DNA from: Aplectana chamaeleonis
Taxonomy: Eukaryota > Nematoda > Chromadorea > Rhabditida > Cosmocercidae
DNA: 64,000 bases
Direction: 5' to 3'
Assembly: GCA_029168955.1 (NCBI GenBank)
Contig: JAPDOI010000288.1
Location: forward strand, 558,001 to 622,000
The translations under genes were made by a program, and so were the position numbers. Positions 14,901 to 29,900 of the stretch are shown here, in pieces. Numbering within the stretch: position 1 is the stretch's first letter; each line of letters begins with the position of its first letter. The notes beneath the pieces are model-generated. The model ran no database searches. It worked only from the letters and a program-made list of their open reading frames with translations, and had not been told where the DNA came from.

Positions 14901-17900
14901 CATCACTATAGCACTATTTCGTCACATCTCTAACCACTCCAAAACAGTATTGAGCTGTGGTGCATTTCAGTCCACCAAAACCTTAAAGTATAGTTAAACT
15001 CAAGGTACGATTGTGCACTCATTTAGGGGTAGGTTGGGGATTACGTTTTCTGTTCTCAACATTCTGTCATCGAAATAGCCAAAAATCAGCGAGAACTTCG
15101 AGTTCTTTTCCTTTCTTCAGCCAAACGACTTCACCCTCATTGCGTGGGGGAAGATTCAATTCTCAGCATCACCTGGGGTCACGACCTTCGTATGCGTTGG
15201 TGACACGACAGGATCATTGACGTGACTTAAAACCACCTCCCGGACTTTATACCCCGCCCCAAACCCCGATGAATAGTTATCAAAATCTTTCAAGCAGCTT
15301 TAAGATCCATTCGAGGATTTCTGTGTAGCTTAAAAGCCTTCTTCAACGACGACAACTTCACGGATTGATTCTGCAAAAAGTAATCAAGGACTATTCTTTA
15401 ACCACCAGTCGGATAACGCTTCAAATTCTGATACTACACAACCTCCCAACCCAAACTCACTCCATAACTCATTAACGAGACTTTAAAATGCAAAATTGAT
15501 AGCAAATTCGTGATCAGCGCGTCAGATACCCATTGGACCAATTTCGCGTCGTTTACTGCACATCAGGAAAGGAGAAAAAATTTTTGGCCTGAAAAAATCA
15601 TCAGGCTTATCCTTCCATAATAAAAAGAATCGAGCACAAAGTACGACCACCTGGGCCTCCATCACTATAGCACTATTTCTTCACATCTCTAACCACTCCA
15701 AAACAGTATTGAGCTGTAGGTGCATTTCAGTCCACCAAAACCTTCAAAGTATAGTTAGGCTCATACGATTGTGCACTCATTTAGGGGTAGGCTGGGGATT
15801 ACGTTTTCTGTTCTCAACATTCTGTCATCGAAATAGCCAAAAAATCAGCGAGAACTTCAGGTTCTTTTCCTTTCTTCAGCCAAACGACTTCACCTCATTG
15901 CGTGGGGAGATTCAATTCTCGGCATCACCTGGGGGTCACGACCTTCGTGCGTTGGTGACACGACAGGATCATTGACGTGACTTAAAACCACCTCCCGGAC
16001 TTTATACCCCGTCCCAAACCCCGATGAATAGTTATCAAAATCTTTTCAAGCAGCTTTAAGATCCATTCGAGGATTTCTATGTAGCTTAAAACCTTCTTCA
16101 ACGACGACAAACTTCACGGATTGATTCTACAAAAGTAATCAGGACTATTCTTTAACCACCAGTCGGATAACGCTTCAAATTCTGATACTACAACCTCCCC
16201 AACCCAATCTCACTCCATAACTCATTAACGAGACTTTTAAATGCAAAATTGATAGCAAATTCGTGATCAGCGCGTCAAATACCCATTAGACACCAATTTC
16301 GCGTCGTTTACCGCATCAGGAAAGGAGAAAATTTTTTGGCCTGAAAAATCATCAGGCTTATCCTTCCATATAATAAAGAATCGGAGCACAAAGTACGACC
16401 ACCTGGGCCTCCATCACTATAGCACTATTTCGTCAAGCATCTCTAACCACTCCAAAACAGTATTGAGCTGTAGGTGCATTTCAGTCCACCAAAACCTTCA
16501 AAGTATAGTTAGGCTCATACGATTGTGCACTCATTTAGGGGTAGGTTGGGGATTACGTTTTCTGTTCTCAACATTCTGTCATCGAAATAGCCAAAAAATC
16601 AGTGAGAACTTCAGTTCTTTTCCTTTCTTCAGCCAAACGACTTCACCCTCATTGCGTGGGGAGATTCAATTCTCGGCATCACCTGGGGTCGACCTTCGTG
16701 CGTTGGTGACACGACAGGATCATTGACGTGACTTAAAACCACCTCCCGGACTTTATACTCCCGTCCCAAACCCCGATGAATAGTTATCAAAAATCTTTTC
16801 AAGCATCTTTAAGATCCATTCGAGGATTTCTATGTAGCTCAAAAACCTTCTTCAACGACGACAACTTCACGGATTGATTCTACAAAAGTAATCAAGGACT
16901 ATTCTTTAACCACCAGTCGGATAACGCTTCAAATTTCTGATACTACACAACCTCCCCAACCCAATCTCACTCCATAACTCATTAACGAGACTTTAAAATG
17001 CAAAATTGATAGCAAATTCGTGATCAGCGCGTCAAATACCCATTAGACACCAATGTCGCGTCGTTTACTGCATCAGGAAAGGAGAAAAATTTTTTGGCCT
17101 GAAAAATCATCAGGCTTATCCTTCCATATAATAAAAGAATCGGAGCACAAAAGTACGACCACCTGGGCCTCCATCACTATAGCACTATTTCGTCACATCT
17201 CTAACCACTCCCAAAAACAGTATTGAGCTGTAGGTGCATTTCAGTCACAAAACCTTCAAAGTATAGTTAGGCTCACACGATTGTGCACTCATTTAGGGGT
17301 AGGTTGGGGATTACGTTTTCTGTTCTCAACATTCTGTCATCGAAATAGCCAAAATCAGCGAGAACTTCGAGTTCTTTTCCTTTCTTCAGCCAAACGACTT
17401 CACCCTCATTGCGTGGAGGAGATTCAATTCTCGGCATCACCTGGGGTCACGACCTTCGTGCCGTTGGTGACACGACAGGATCATTGACGTGACTTATAAC
17501 CACCTCCCGGACTTTATACCCCGCCCCCAAACCCCGATGAATAGTTATCAAAATCTTCAAGCAGCTTTAAGATCCATTCGAGGATTTCTATGTAGCTTAA
17601 AAACCTTCTTCAACGACGACAACTTCACGGATTGATTCTACAAAAGTAATCAGGACTATTCTTTAACCACCAGTCGGATAACGCGTCAAATTCTGATACT
17701 ACACAACCTCCCCAACCCAATCTCACTCCATAACTCATTAACGAGACTTTTAAATGCAAAATTGATAGCAAATTCGTGATCAGCGTCAAATACCCATTAC
17801 ACACCAATTTCGCGTCGTTTACCGCATCAGGAAAAGGAGAAAATTTTTTCGGCCTGAAAAATCAACAGGCTTATCCTTCCATATAATAAAAGAATCGGAG

Positions 17901-20900
17901 CACAAAGTACGACCACCTGGGCCTCCATCACTATAGCACTATTTCGTCACATCTCTAACCACTCCAAAACAGTATTGAGGTGTATGTGCATTTCAGTTCA
18001 CCAAAACCTTCAAAGTATAGTTAGGCTCACACGATTGTGCACTCATTTAGGGGTAGGTTGGGGATTACGTTTTCTGTTCTCAACATTCTGCCATCGAAAT
18101 AGCCAAAAAATCAGCGAGAACTTCGAGTTCTTTTCCTTTCTTCAGCGAAACGACTTCACCCTCATTGCGTGGGGAGATTCAATTCTCGGCATCACCTGGG
18201 GTCACGACCTTCGTGGATTGGTGACACGACAGGATCATTGACGTGACAAAACCACCTCCCGGACTTTATACCCCGTCCCAAACCCCGATGAATAGTTATC
18301 AAAATCTTTTCAAGCAGCTTTAAAGATCCATTCGAGGATTTCTGTGTAGCTTAAAACCTTCTTCAACGACGACAACTTCACGGATTGATTCTGCAAAAGT
18401 AATCAAGGACTATTCTTTAACCACCAGTCGGATAACGCTTCAAATTCTGATACTACACAACCTCCCAACCCAATCTCACTCCATAACTCATTAACGAGAC
18501 TTTTAAATGCAAAATTGATAGCAAATTCGTGATCAGCGCGTCAAATACCCATTGGACACCAATTTCGCGTCGTTTGCATCAGGAAAGGAGAAAATTTTTT
18601 GGCCTGAAAAATCATCAGGCTTATGCTTCCATATAATAAAAGAATCGTAGCACAAAGTACGACCAGCTGGGACCCCATCACTATAGCACTATTCCGTCAC
18701 ATCTCGAAGCACTCCAAAACAGTATTGAGCTGTAGGTGCATTTCAGTCCACCAAAACCTTCAAAGTATAGTTAGGCTCATACGATTGTGCACTCATTTAG
18801 GGGTAGGTTGGGGATTACGTTTTCTGTTCTCAACATTCTGTCATCAGAAATAGCCAAAAATCAGCGAGAACTTAGAGTTCTTTTCCTTTCTTCAGCCAAA
18901 CGACTTCACCCTCATTGCGTGGGGGAGATTCAATTCTCAGCATCACCTGGGGTCACGACCTTCGTGGCGTTGGTGACACGACAGGATCATTGACGTGACT
19001 TATAACCACCTCCCGGACTTTATACCCCGCCCAAACCCCGATGAATAGTTATCAAAATCTTTTCAAAGCAGCTTTAAGATCCATTCGAGGATTTCTGTGT
19101 AGCTTAAAAACCTTCTTCAACGACGACAACTTCACGGATTGATTCTACAAAAGTAATCAGGACTATTCTTTAACCACCAGTCGGATAACGCTTCAAATTC
19201 TGATACTACACAACCTCCCCAACCCAATCTCACTCCATAACTCATTAACGAGACTTTAAAATGCAAAATTGATAGCAAATTCGTGATCAGCGCGTCAAAT
19301 ACCCATTGGACACCAATTTCGCGTCGTTTACTGCATCAGGAAAGGAGAAAAATTTTTGGCCTGAAAAATCATCAGGCTTATCCTTCCATGTAATAAAAGA
19401 ATCGGGCACAAAGTACGACCACCTGGGCCTCCATCACTATAGCACTATTTTGTCACATCTCTAACCACTCCAAAACAGTATTGAGCTGTAGGTGCATTTC
19501 AGTCCACCAAAACCTTCAAAGTATAGTTAGACTCTTACGATTGTGCACTCATTTAGGGTAGGTTGGGGATTACGTTTTTCTGTTCTCAACATTCTGTCAT
19601 CGAAATAGCCAAAAAATCAGCGAGAACTTCGAGTTCTTTTCCTCTCTTCAGCCAAACGACTTCACCTCATTGCGTGGGGAGATTCAATTCTCCCAGCATC
19701 ACCTGGGGTCACGACCTTCGTGCGTTGGTGACACGACAGGACTCATTGACGTGACTTATAACCACCTCCCGGACTTTATACTCCCGCCCCAAACCCCGAT
19801 GAATAGTTATCAAAATCTTTTCAAGCAGCTTTAGATCCATTCGAGGATTTCTATGTAGCTTAAAACCTTCTTCAACGACGACAACTTCACGGATTGATTC
19901 TACAAAAGTAATCAAGGACTATTCTTTAACCACCAGTCGGATAACGCTTCAAATTCTGATACTACAACCTCCCAACCCAATCTCACTCCATAACTCATTA
20001 ACGAGACTTTTAAATGCAAAATTCATAGCAAATTCGTGATCAGCGCGTCAGATACCCATTGGACACCAATTTCACGTCGTTTACTGCATCAGGAAAGGAG
20101 AAAAATTTTTGGCCTGAAAAATCATCAGGCTTATCCTTCCATATAATAAAAAGAATCGGAGCACAAAGTACGACCACCTGGGCCTCCATCACTATAGCAC
20201 TATTTCGTCACATCTCTAACCACTCCAAAACAGTATTGAGCTGTAGGTGCATTTCAGTCCACCAAAACCTTCAAAGTATAGTTAGGCTCACACGATTGTG
20301 CACTCATTTAGGGTAGGTTGGGGATTACGTTTTTGTGTTCTCAACATTCTGTCATCGAAATAGCCAAAAAAATCAGCGAGAACTTCGAGTTCTTTTCCTT
20401 TCTTCAGCCAAACGACTTCACCCTCATTGCGTGGGGGAGATTCAATTCTCGGCATCACCTGGGGTCACGACCTTCGTGCGTTGGTGACACGACAGGATCA
20501 TTGACGTGACTTAAAACCACCTCCCCGGACTTTATACCCCCGCCCCAAAACCCCGATGAATAGTTATCAAAATCTTTTCAAGCAGCTTTAAGATCCATTC
20601 GAGGATTTCTATGTAGCTTAAAACCTTCTTCAACGACGACAACTTCACGGATTGATTCTAAAAGTAATCAAGGACTATTCTTTAACCACCAGTCGGGTAA
20701 CCCTCCAAATTCTGATACTACACAACCTCCCCAACCCAATCTCACTCCATAACTCATTAACGAGACTTTAAAATGCAAAATTGATAGCAAATTCGTGATC
20801 AGCGCGTCAGATACCATTGACACCAATTTCGCGTCGTTTACTGCATCAGGAAAGGAGAAAATTTTGGCCTGAAAATCATCAGGCTTATCCTTCCATATAA

Positions 20901-23900
20901 TAAAAGAATCGGAGCACAAAGTACGACCACCTGGGCCTCCATCACTATAGCACTATTTCGTCACATCTCTAACCACTCCAAACAGTATTGAGCTGTAGGT
21001 GCATTTCAGTCCACCAAAACCTTCAAAGTATAGTTAGGCTCACACCGATTGTGCACTCATTTAGGGGTAGGTTGGGGATTACGTTTTCTGTTCTCAACAT
21101 TCTGTCATCGAAATAGCCAAAAATCAGCGAGAACTTTGAGTTCTTTTTCCTTTCTTCAGCCAAACGACTTCACCCTCATTTGCGTGGGGAGATTCAATTC
21201 TCGGCATCACCTGGGGTCACGACCTTCGTGCGTTGGTGACACGACAGGATCATTGACGTGACTTAAACCACCTCCCGGACTTTATACCCGCCCCAAACCC
21301 CGATGAATAGTTATCAAAATCTTTTCAAGCAGCTTTAAGATCCATTCAAGGATTTCTGTGTAGCTTAAAAACCTTCTTCAACGACGACAACTTCACGGAT
21401 TGATTCTGCAAAAGTATTCAAGGACTATTCTTTAACCACCAGTCGGATAACGCTTCAAATCCTGATACTACACAACATCCCCAACCCAAACTCACTCCAT
21501 AACTCATTAACGAGACTTTAAATGCAAAATTGATAGCAAATTCGTGATCAGCGCGTCAGATACCCATTGGACACCAATTTCGCGTCGTTTACTGCATCAG
21601 GAAAGGAGAAAAATTTTGGCCTGAAAAATCATCAGGCTTATCCTTCCATATAATAAAGAATCGGAGCACAAAGTACGACCACCTGGGCCTCCATCACTAT
21701 AGCACTATTTCGTCACATCTCTAACCACTCCAAAACAGTATTGAGCTGTAGGTGCATTTCAGTCCACAAAACCTTCAAAGTATAGTTAGGCTCATACGAG
21801 TTGTGCACTCATTTAGGGGTAGAGTTGGGGATTACGTTTTTGTGTTCTCAACATTCTGTCATCGAAATAGCCAAAAATCAGCGAGAACTTCGAGTTCTTT
21901 TCCTTTCTTCAGCCAAACGACTTCACCCTCATTGCGTGGGGAGATTCAATTCTCGGCATCACCTGGGGTCACGACCTTCGTGCGTTGGTGACACGACAGG
22001 ATCATTGACGTGACTTAAAAACCACCTCCCGGACTTTATACCCCGCCCCAAACCCCGATGAATAGTTATCAAAATCTTTTTCAAGCAGCTTTAAGATCCA
22101 TTCGAGGATTTCTGTGTAGCTTAAAACCTTCTTCAACGACGACAACTTCACGGATTGATTCTACAAAAGTAATCGGCGACTATTCTTTAACCACCAGTCG
22201 GATAACGCTTCAAATTCTGATACTACACAACCTCCCCAACCCAAACTCACTCCATAACTCATTAACGAGACTTTTAAATGCAAAATTGATAGCAAATTCG
22301 TGATCAGCGCGTCAAATACCCATTGGACACCAATTTCGCGTCGTTTACTGCATCAGGAAAGGAGAAAAATTTTTTTGGCCTGAAAAATCATCAGGCTTAT
22401 CCTTCCATATAATAAAAGAATCGGAGCACAAAGTACGACCACCTGGGCCTCCATCACTATAGCACTATTTCGTCACATCTCTAACCACTCCAAAACAGTA
22501 TTGAGCTGTAGGTGCATTTCAGTCCACAAAACCTTCAAAGTATAGTTAGGCTCACACGATTGTGCACTCATTTAGGGGGTAGGTTGGGGGATTACGTTTT
22601 CTGTTCTCAACATTCTGTCATCGAAATAGCCAAAAAATCAGCGAGAACTTCGAGTTCTTTTCCTTTCTTCAGCCAAACGACTTCACCCTCATTGCGTGGG
22701 GAGATTCAATTCTCGGCATCACCTGGGGTCACGACCTTCGTGCGTTGGTGACACGACAGGATCATTGACGTGACTTAAAACCACCTCCCGGACTTTATAC
22801 CCGCCCCAAAACCCCGATGAATAGTTATCAAAATCTTTTCAAGCAGCTTTAAGATCCATTCGAGGATTTCTATGTAGCTTAAAAACCTTCTTCAACGACG
22901 ACAACTTCACGGATTGATTCTACAAAAGTAATCAAGGACTATTCTTTAACCACCAGTCGGATAACGCTTCAAATTCTGATACTACACAACCTCCCCAACC
23001 CAATCTCACTCCATAACTCATTAACGAGACTTTTAAATGCAAAATTGATAGCAAATTCGTGATCAGCGCGTCAAATACCCATTGGACACCAATTTCGCGT
23101 CGTTTACTGCATCAGGAAAGGAGAAAAATTTTTTGGCCTGAAAAATCATCAGGCTTATCCTTCCATATAATAAAAGAATCAGGCACAAAGTACGACCACC
23201 TGGGCCTCCATCACTATAGCACTATTTCGTCACATCTCTAACCACTCCAAAACAGTATTGAGCTGTAGGGGTGCATTTCAGTCCACCAAAACCTTCAAAG
23301 TATAGTTAGGCTCACACGATTGTGCACTCATTTAGGGGTAGGTTGGGGATTACGTTTTGTGTTCTCAACATTCTGTCATCGAAATAGCCAAAATCAGCGA
23401 GAACTTCGAGTTCTTTTCCTTTCTTCAGCCAAACGACTTCACCCTCATTGCGTGGGGAGATTCAATTCTCGGCATCACCTGGTCACGACCTTCGTGCGTT
23501 GGTGACACGACAGGATCATTGACGTGACTTAAAACCACCTCCCGGACTTTATACCCCGCCCCAAACCCCGATGAATAGTTATCAAAATCTTTTCAAGCAG
23601 CTTTAAGATCCATTCGAGGATTTCTATGTAGCTTAAAAACCTTCTTCAACGACGACAACTTCACGGATTGATTCTACAAAAGTAATCAGGACTATCTTCT
23701 TTAACCACCAGTCGGATAACGCTTCAAATTCTGATACTACACAACCTCCCCAACCCAATCTCACTCCATAACTCATTAACGAGACTTTTAAAATGCAAAA
23801 TTCATGTAAATTCGTGATCAGCGCGTCAGATACCCATTGACACCAATTTCGCGTCGTTTACTGCATCAGGAAAGGAGAAAAATTTTTTGGCCTGAAAAAT

Positions 23901-26900
23901 CATCAGGCTTATCCTTCCATATAATAAAGAATCGGAGCACAAAGTACGACCACCTGGGCCTCCATCACTATAGCACTATTTCGTCACATCTCTAACCACT
24001 CCAAAACAGTATTGAGCTGTAGGTGCATTTCAGTCCACCAAAACCTTCAAAGTATAGTTAGGCTCCACACGATTGTGCACTCATTTAGGGTAGGTTGGGG
24101 ATTACGTTTTTGTGTTCTCAACATTCTGTCATCGAAATAGCCAAAATCAGCGAGAACTTCAGTTCTTTTCCTTTCTTCAGCCAAACGACTTTCACCCTCA
24201 TTGCGTGGGGAGATTCAATTCTCGGCATCACCTGGGGTCCACGACCTTCGTGCGTTGGTGACACGACAGGATCATTGACGTGACTTAAAACCACCTCCGG
24301 ACTTTATACCCCGCCCCCAAACCCCGATGAATAGTTATCAAAATCTTTTCAAGCAGCTTTAAAGATCCATTCGAGGATTTCTATGTAGCTTAAAAACCTT
24401 CTTCAACGACGACAACTTCACGGATTGATTCTACAAAGTAATCAAGGACTATTCTTTAACCAACAGTCGGATAACGCTTCAAATTCTGATACTACACAAC
24501 CTCCCCAACCCAATCTCACTCCATAACTCATTAACGAGACTTTTAAATGCAAAATTGATAGCAAATTCGTGATCAGCGCGTCAAATACCCATTGGACACC
24601 AATTTCGCGTCGTTTACTGCATCAGGAAAGGAGAAAAATTTTTGGCCTGAAAAATCATCAGGCTTATCCTTCCATATAATAAAAGAATCGGAGCACAAAG
24701 TACGACCACCTGGGCCTCCATCACTATAGCACTATTTCGTCACATCTCTAACCACTCCAAAACAGTATTGAGCTGTAGGTGCATTTCAGTCCACCAAAAC
24801 CTTCAAAGTATAGTTAGGCTCATACGATTGTGCACTCATTTAGGGGTAGGTTGGGGATTACGTTTTTGTGTTCTCAACATTCTGTCATCGAAATAGCCAA
24901 AAATCAGCGAGAACTTCGAGTTCTTTTCCTTTCTTCAGCCAAACGACTTCACCCTCATTGCGTGGGGAGATTCAATTCTCGGCATCACCTGGGGTCACGA
25001 CCTTCGTGCGTTGGTGACACGACAGGATCATTGACGTGACTTAAAACCACCTCCCGGACTTTATACCCCGCCCCAAACCCCGATGAATAGTTATCAAAAT
25101 CTTTTCAAGCAGCTTTAAGATCCATTCGAGGATTTCTATGTAGCTTAAAAACCTTCTTCAACGACGACAACTTCACGGATTGATTCTACAAAAGTAATCA
25201 AGGACTATTCTTTAACCACCAGTCGGATAACGCTTCAAATTCTGATACTACACAACCTCCCCAACCCAATCTCACTCCATAACTCATTAACGAGACTTTA
25301 AAATGCAAAATTCATAGCAAATTCGTGATCAGCGCGTCAGATACCCATTGGACACCAATTTCGCGTCGTTTACTGCATCAGGAAAGGAGAAAAATTTTTG
25401 GCCTGAAAAATCATCAGGCTTATCCTTCCATATAATAAAAAGAATCGGAGCACAAAGTACGACCACCTGGGCCTCCATCACTATAGCACTATTTCGTCAC
25501 ATCTCTAACCACTCCAAAACAGTATTGAGCTGTAGGTGCATTTCAGTCCACCAAAACCTTCAAAAGTATAGTTAGGCTCACACGATTGTGCACTCATTTA
25601 GGGGTAGGTTGGGGATTACGTTTTTGTGTTCTCAACATTCTGTCATCAGAAATAGCCAAAATCAGCGAGAACTTCGAGTTCTTTTCCTTTCTTCAGCCAA
25701 ACGACTTCACCCTCATTGCGTGGGGGAGATTCAATTCTCGGCATCACCTGGGGTCACGACCTTCGTGCCGTTGGTGACACGACAGGATCATTGACGTGAC
25801 TTAAAACCACCTCCCGGACTTTATACCCCGCCCCAAACCCCGATGAATAGTTATCAAAATCTTTTCAAGCAGCTTTAAGATCCATTCGAGGATTTCTATG
25901 TAGCTTAAACCTTCTTCAACGACGACAACTTCACGGATTGATTCTACAAAAGTAATCAAGGACTCATTCTTTAACCAACAGTCGGATAACGCTGAAATTC
26001 TGATACTACACAACCTCCCCAACCCAATCTCACTCCATAACTCATTAACGAGACTTTAAATGCAAAATTCATAGCAAATTCGTGATCAGCGCGTCAAATA
26101 CCCATTGGTCACCAATTTCGCGTCGTTTACTGCATCAGGAAAGGAGAATTTTTTTTGGCCTGAAAAATCATCAGGCTTATCCTTCCATATAATAAAAGAA
26201 TCGGAGCACAAAGAACGACCACCTAGGCCTCCATCACTATAGCACTATTTCGTCACATCTCTAACCACTCCAAAACAGTATTGAGCTGTAGGTGCATTTC
26301 AGTCCACCAAAACCTTCAAAGTATAGCGTTAGGCTCACACGATTGTGCACTCATTTAGGGGTAGGTTGGGGATTACGTTTTTGTTCTCAACATTCTGTCA
26401 TCGAAAAAGCCAAAAAATCAGCGAGAACTTCGAGTTCTTTTCCTTTCTTCAGCCAAACGACTTCACCCTCATTGCGTGGGGAGATTCAATTCTCGGCATC
26501 ACCTGGGGTCACGACCTTCGTGCGTTGGTGACACGACAGGATCATTGACGTGACTTAAAACCACCTCCCGGACTTTATACCCCGCCCCAAACCCCGATGA
26601 ATAGTTATCAAAATCTTTTCAAGCAGCTTTAAGATCCATTCGAGGATTTCTATGTAGCTTAAAACCTTCTTCAACGACGACAACTTCACGGATTGATTCT
26701 ACAAAAGTAATCAAGGACTATTCTTTAACCAACAGTCGGATAACGCTTCAAATTCTGATACTACACAACCTCCCCAACCCAATCTCACCCATAACTCATT
26801 AACGAGACTTTAAAATGCAAAATTCATAGCAAATTCGTGATCAGCGCGTCAGATACCCATTGGACACCAATTTCGCGTCGTTTACTGCATCAGGAAAGGA

Positions 26901-29900
26901 GAAAATTTTTGGCCTGAAAAATCATCAGGCTTATCCTTCCATATAATAAAAGAATCGGAGCACAAAAGTACGACCACCTGGGCCTCCATCACTATAGCAC
27001 TATTTCGTCACATCTCTAACCACTCCAAAACAGTATTGAGCTGTAGGTGCATTTCAGTCCACCAAAACCTTCAAAGTATAGTTAGGCTCACACGATTGTG
27101 CACTCATTTAGGGTAGGTTGGGGATTACGTTTTTGTGTTCTCAACATTCTGTCATCGAAATAGCCAAAAAATCAGCGAGAACTTCGAGTTCTTTTCCTTT
27201 CTTCAGCCAAACGACTTCCACCCTCATTGCGTGGGGAGATTCAATTCTCGGCATCACCTGGGGTCACGACCTTCGTGCGTTGGTGACAACGACAGGATCA
27301 TTGACGTGACTTAAAAACCACCTCCCGGACTTTTATACCCTGCCCCAAACCCCGATGAATAGTTATCAAAATCTTTTCAAGCAGCTTTAAGATCCATTCG
27401 AGGATTTCTATGTAGCTTAAAAACCTTCTTCAACGACGACAACTTCACGGATTGATTCTACAAAAGTAATCAAGGACTATTCTTTAACCAACAGTCGGAT
27501 AACGCTTCAAATTCTGATACTACACAACCTCCCCAACCCAATCTCACCTCCATAACTCATTAACGAGACTTTAAAATGCAAAATTCATAGCAAATTCGTG
27601 ATCAGCGCGTCAGATACCCATTGGACACCAATTTCGCGTCGTTTACTGCATCAGGAAAGGAGAAAAATTTTTTTGGCCTGAAAAAATCATCAGGCTTATC
27701 CTTCCATATAATAAAAGAATCGGAGCACAAAGTACGACCACCTGGGCCTCCATCACTATAGCACTATTTCGTCACATCTCTAACCACTCCAAAACAGTAT
27801 TGAGCTGTAGGTGCATTTCAGTCCACCAAAACCTTCAAAGTATAGTTAGGCTCACACGATTGTGCACTCATTTAGGGGTAGGTTGGGGATTACGTTTTGT
27901 GTTCTCAACATTCTGTCATCGAAATAGCCAAAAATCAGCGAGAACTTCGAGTTCTTTTCCTTCCTTCAGCCAAACGGCTTCACCCTCATTGCGTGGGGGA
28001 GATTCAATTCTCGGCATCACCTGGGGTCACGACCTTCGTGCGTTGGTGACACGACAGGATCATTGACGTGACTTTAAACCACCTCCCGGACTTTATACCC
28101 CGCCCCAAACCCCGATGAATAGTTATCAAAATCTTTTTCAAGCAGCTTTAAGATCCATTCGAGGATTTCTATGTAGCTTAAAACCTTCTTCAACGACGAC
28201 AACTTCACGGATTGATTCTACAAAAGTAATCAAGGACTATTCTTTAACCACCAGTCGGATAACGCTTCAAATTCTGATACTACACAACCTCCCCAACCCA
28301 AACTCACTCCATAACTCATTAACGAGACTTTAAATGCAAAATTCATAGCAAATTCGTGATCAGCGCGTCAAATACCCATTGGACACCAATTTCGCGTCGT
28401 TTACTGCATCAGGAAAGGAGAAAAATTTTTTGGCCTGAAAAATCATCAGGCTTATCCTTCCATATAATAAAAGAATCGGAGCACAAAGTACGACCACCTG
28501 GGCCTCCATCACTATAGCACTATTTCGTCACATCTCTAACCACTCCAAAACAGTATTGAGCTGTAGGTGCATTTCAGTCCACCAAAACCTTCAAAGTATA
28601 GATAGGCTCACACGATTGTGCACTCATTTAGGGTAGGTTGGGGATTACGTTTTTGTGTTCTCAACATTCTGTCATCGAAATAGCTAAAAATCAGCGAGAA
28701 CTTCGAGTTCTTTTCCTTTCTTCAGCCAAACGACTTCACCTCATTGCGTGGGGAGATTCAATTCTCGGCATCACCTGGGGTCACGACCTTCGTGCGTTGG
28801 TGACACGACAGGATCATTGACGTGACTTAAAACCACCTCCCGGACTTTATACCCCGCCCCAAACCCCGATGAATAGTTATCAAAATCTTTTCAAGCAGCT
28901 TTAAGATCCATTCGAGGATTTCTATGTAGCTTAAAACCTTCTTCAACGACGACAACTTCACGGATTGATTCTACAAAAGTAATCAAGGACTATTCTTTAA
29001 CCACCAGTCGGATAACGCTTCAAATTCCTGATACTACACAACCTCCCCAACCCAATCTCACTCCATAACTCATTAACGAGACTTTAAAATGCAAAATTCA
29101 TAGCAAATTCGTGATCAGCGCGTCAGATACCCATTGGACACCAATTTCGCGTCGTTTACTGCATCAGGAAAGGAGAAAATTTTTGGCCTGAAAAATCATC
29201 AGGCTTATCCTTCCATATAATAAAGGAATCGGAGCACAAAGTACGACCACCTGGGCCTCCATCACTATAGCACTATTTCGTCACATCTCTAACCACTCCA
29301 AAACAGTATTGAGCTGTAGCTGCATTTCAGTCCACCAAAACCTTCAAAGTATAGTTAGGCTCACACGATTGTGCACTCTTTTAGGGGTAGGTTGGTTGAT
29401 TACGTTTTTGTGTTCTCAACATTCTGTCATCGAAATAGCCAAAAAATCAGCGAGAACTTCGAGTTCTTTTCCTTTCTTCAGCCAAACGACTTCACCCTCA
29501 TTGCGTGGGGGAGATTCAATTCTCGGCATCACCTGGGGTCACGACCTTCGTGCGTTGGTGACACGACAGGATCATTGACGTGACTTAAAACCACCTCCCC
29601 GAGTTTATACCCGCCCCAAACCCCGATGAATAGTTATCAAAATCTTTTCAAGCAGCTTTAAGATCCATTCGAGGATTTCTATGTAGCTTAAAAACCTTCT
29701 TCAACGACGACAACTTCACGGATTGATTCTACAAAAGTAATCAAGGACTATTCTTTAACCACCAGTCGGATAACGCTTCAAATTCTGATACTACACAACC
29801 TCCCCAACCCAATCTCACTCCATAACTCATTAACGAGACTTTAAAATGCAAAATTCATAGCAAATTCGTGATCAGCGCGTCAGATACCCATGGACACCAA

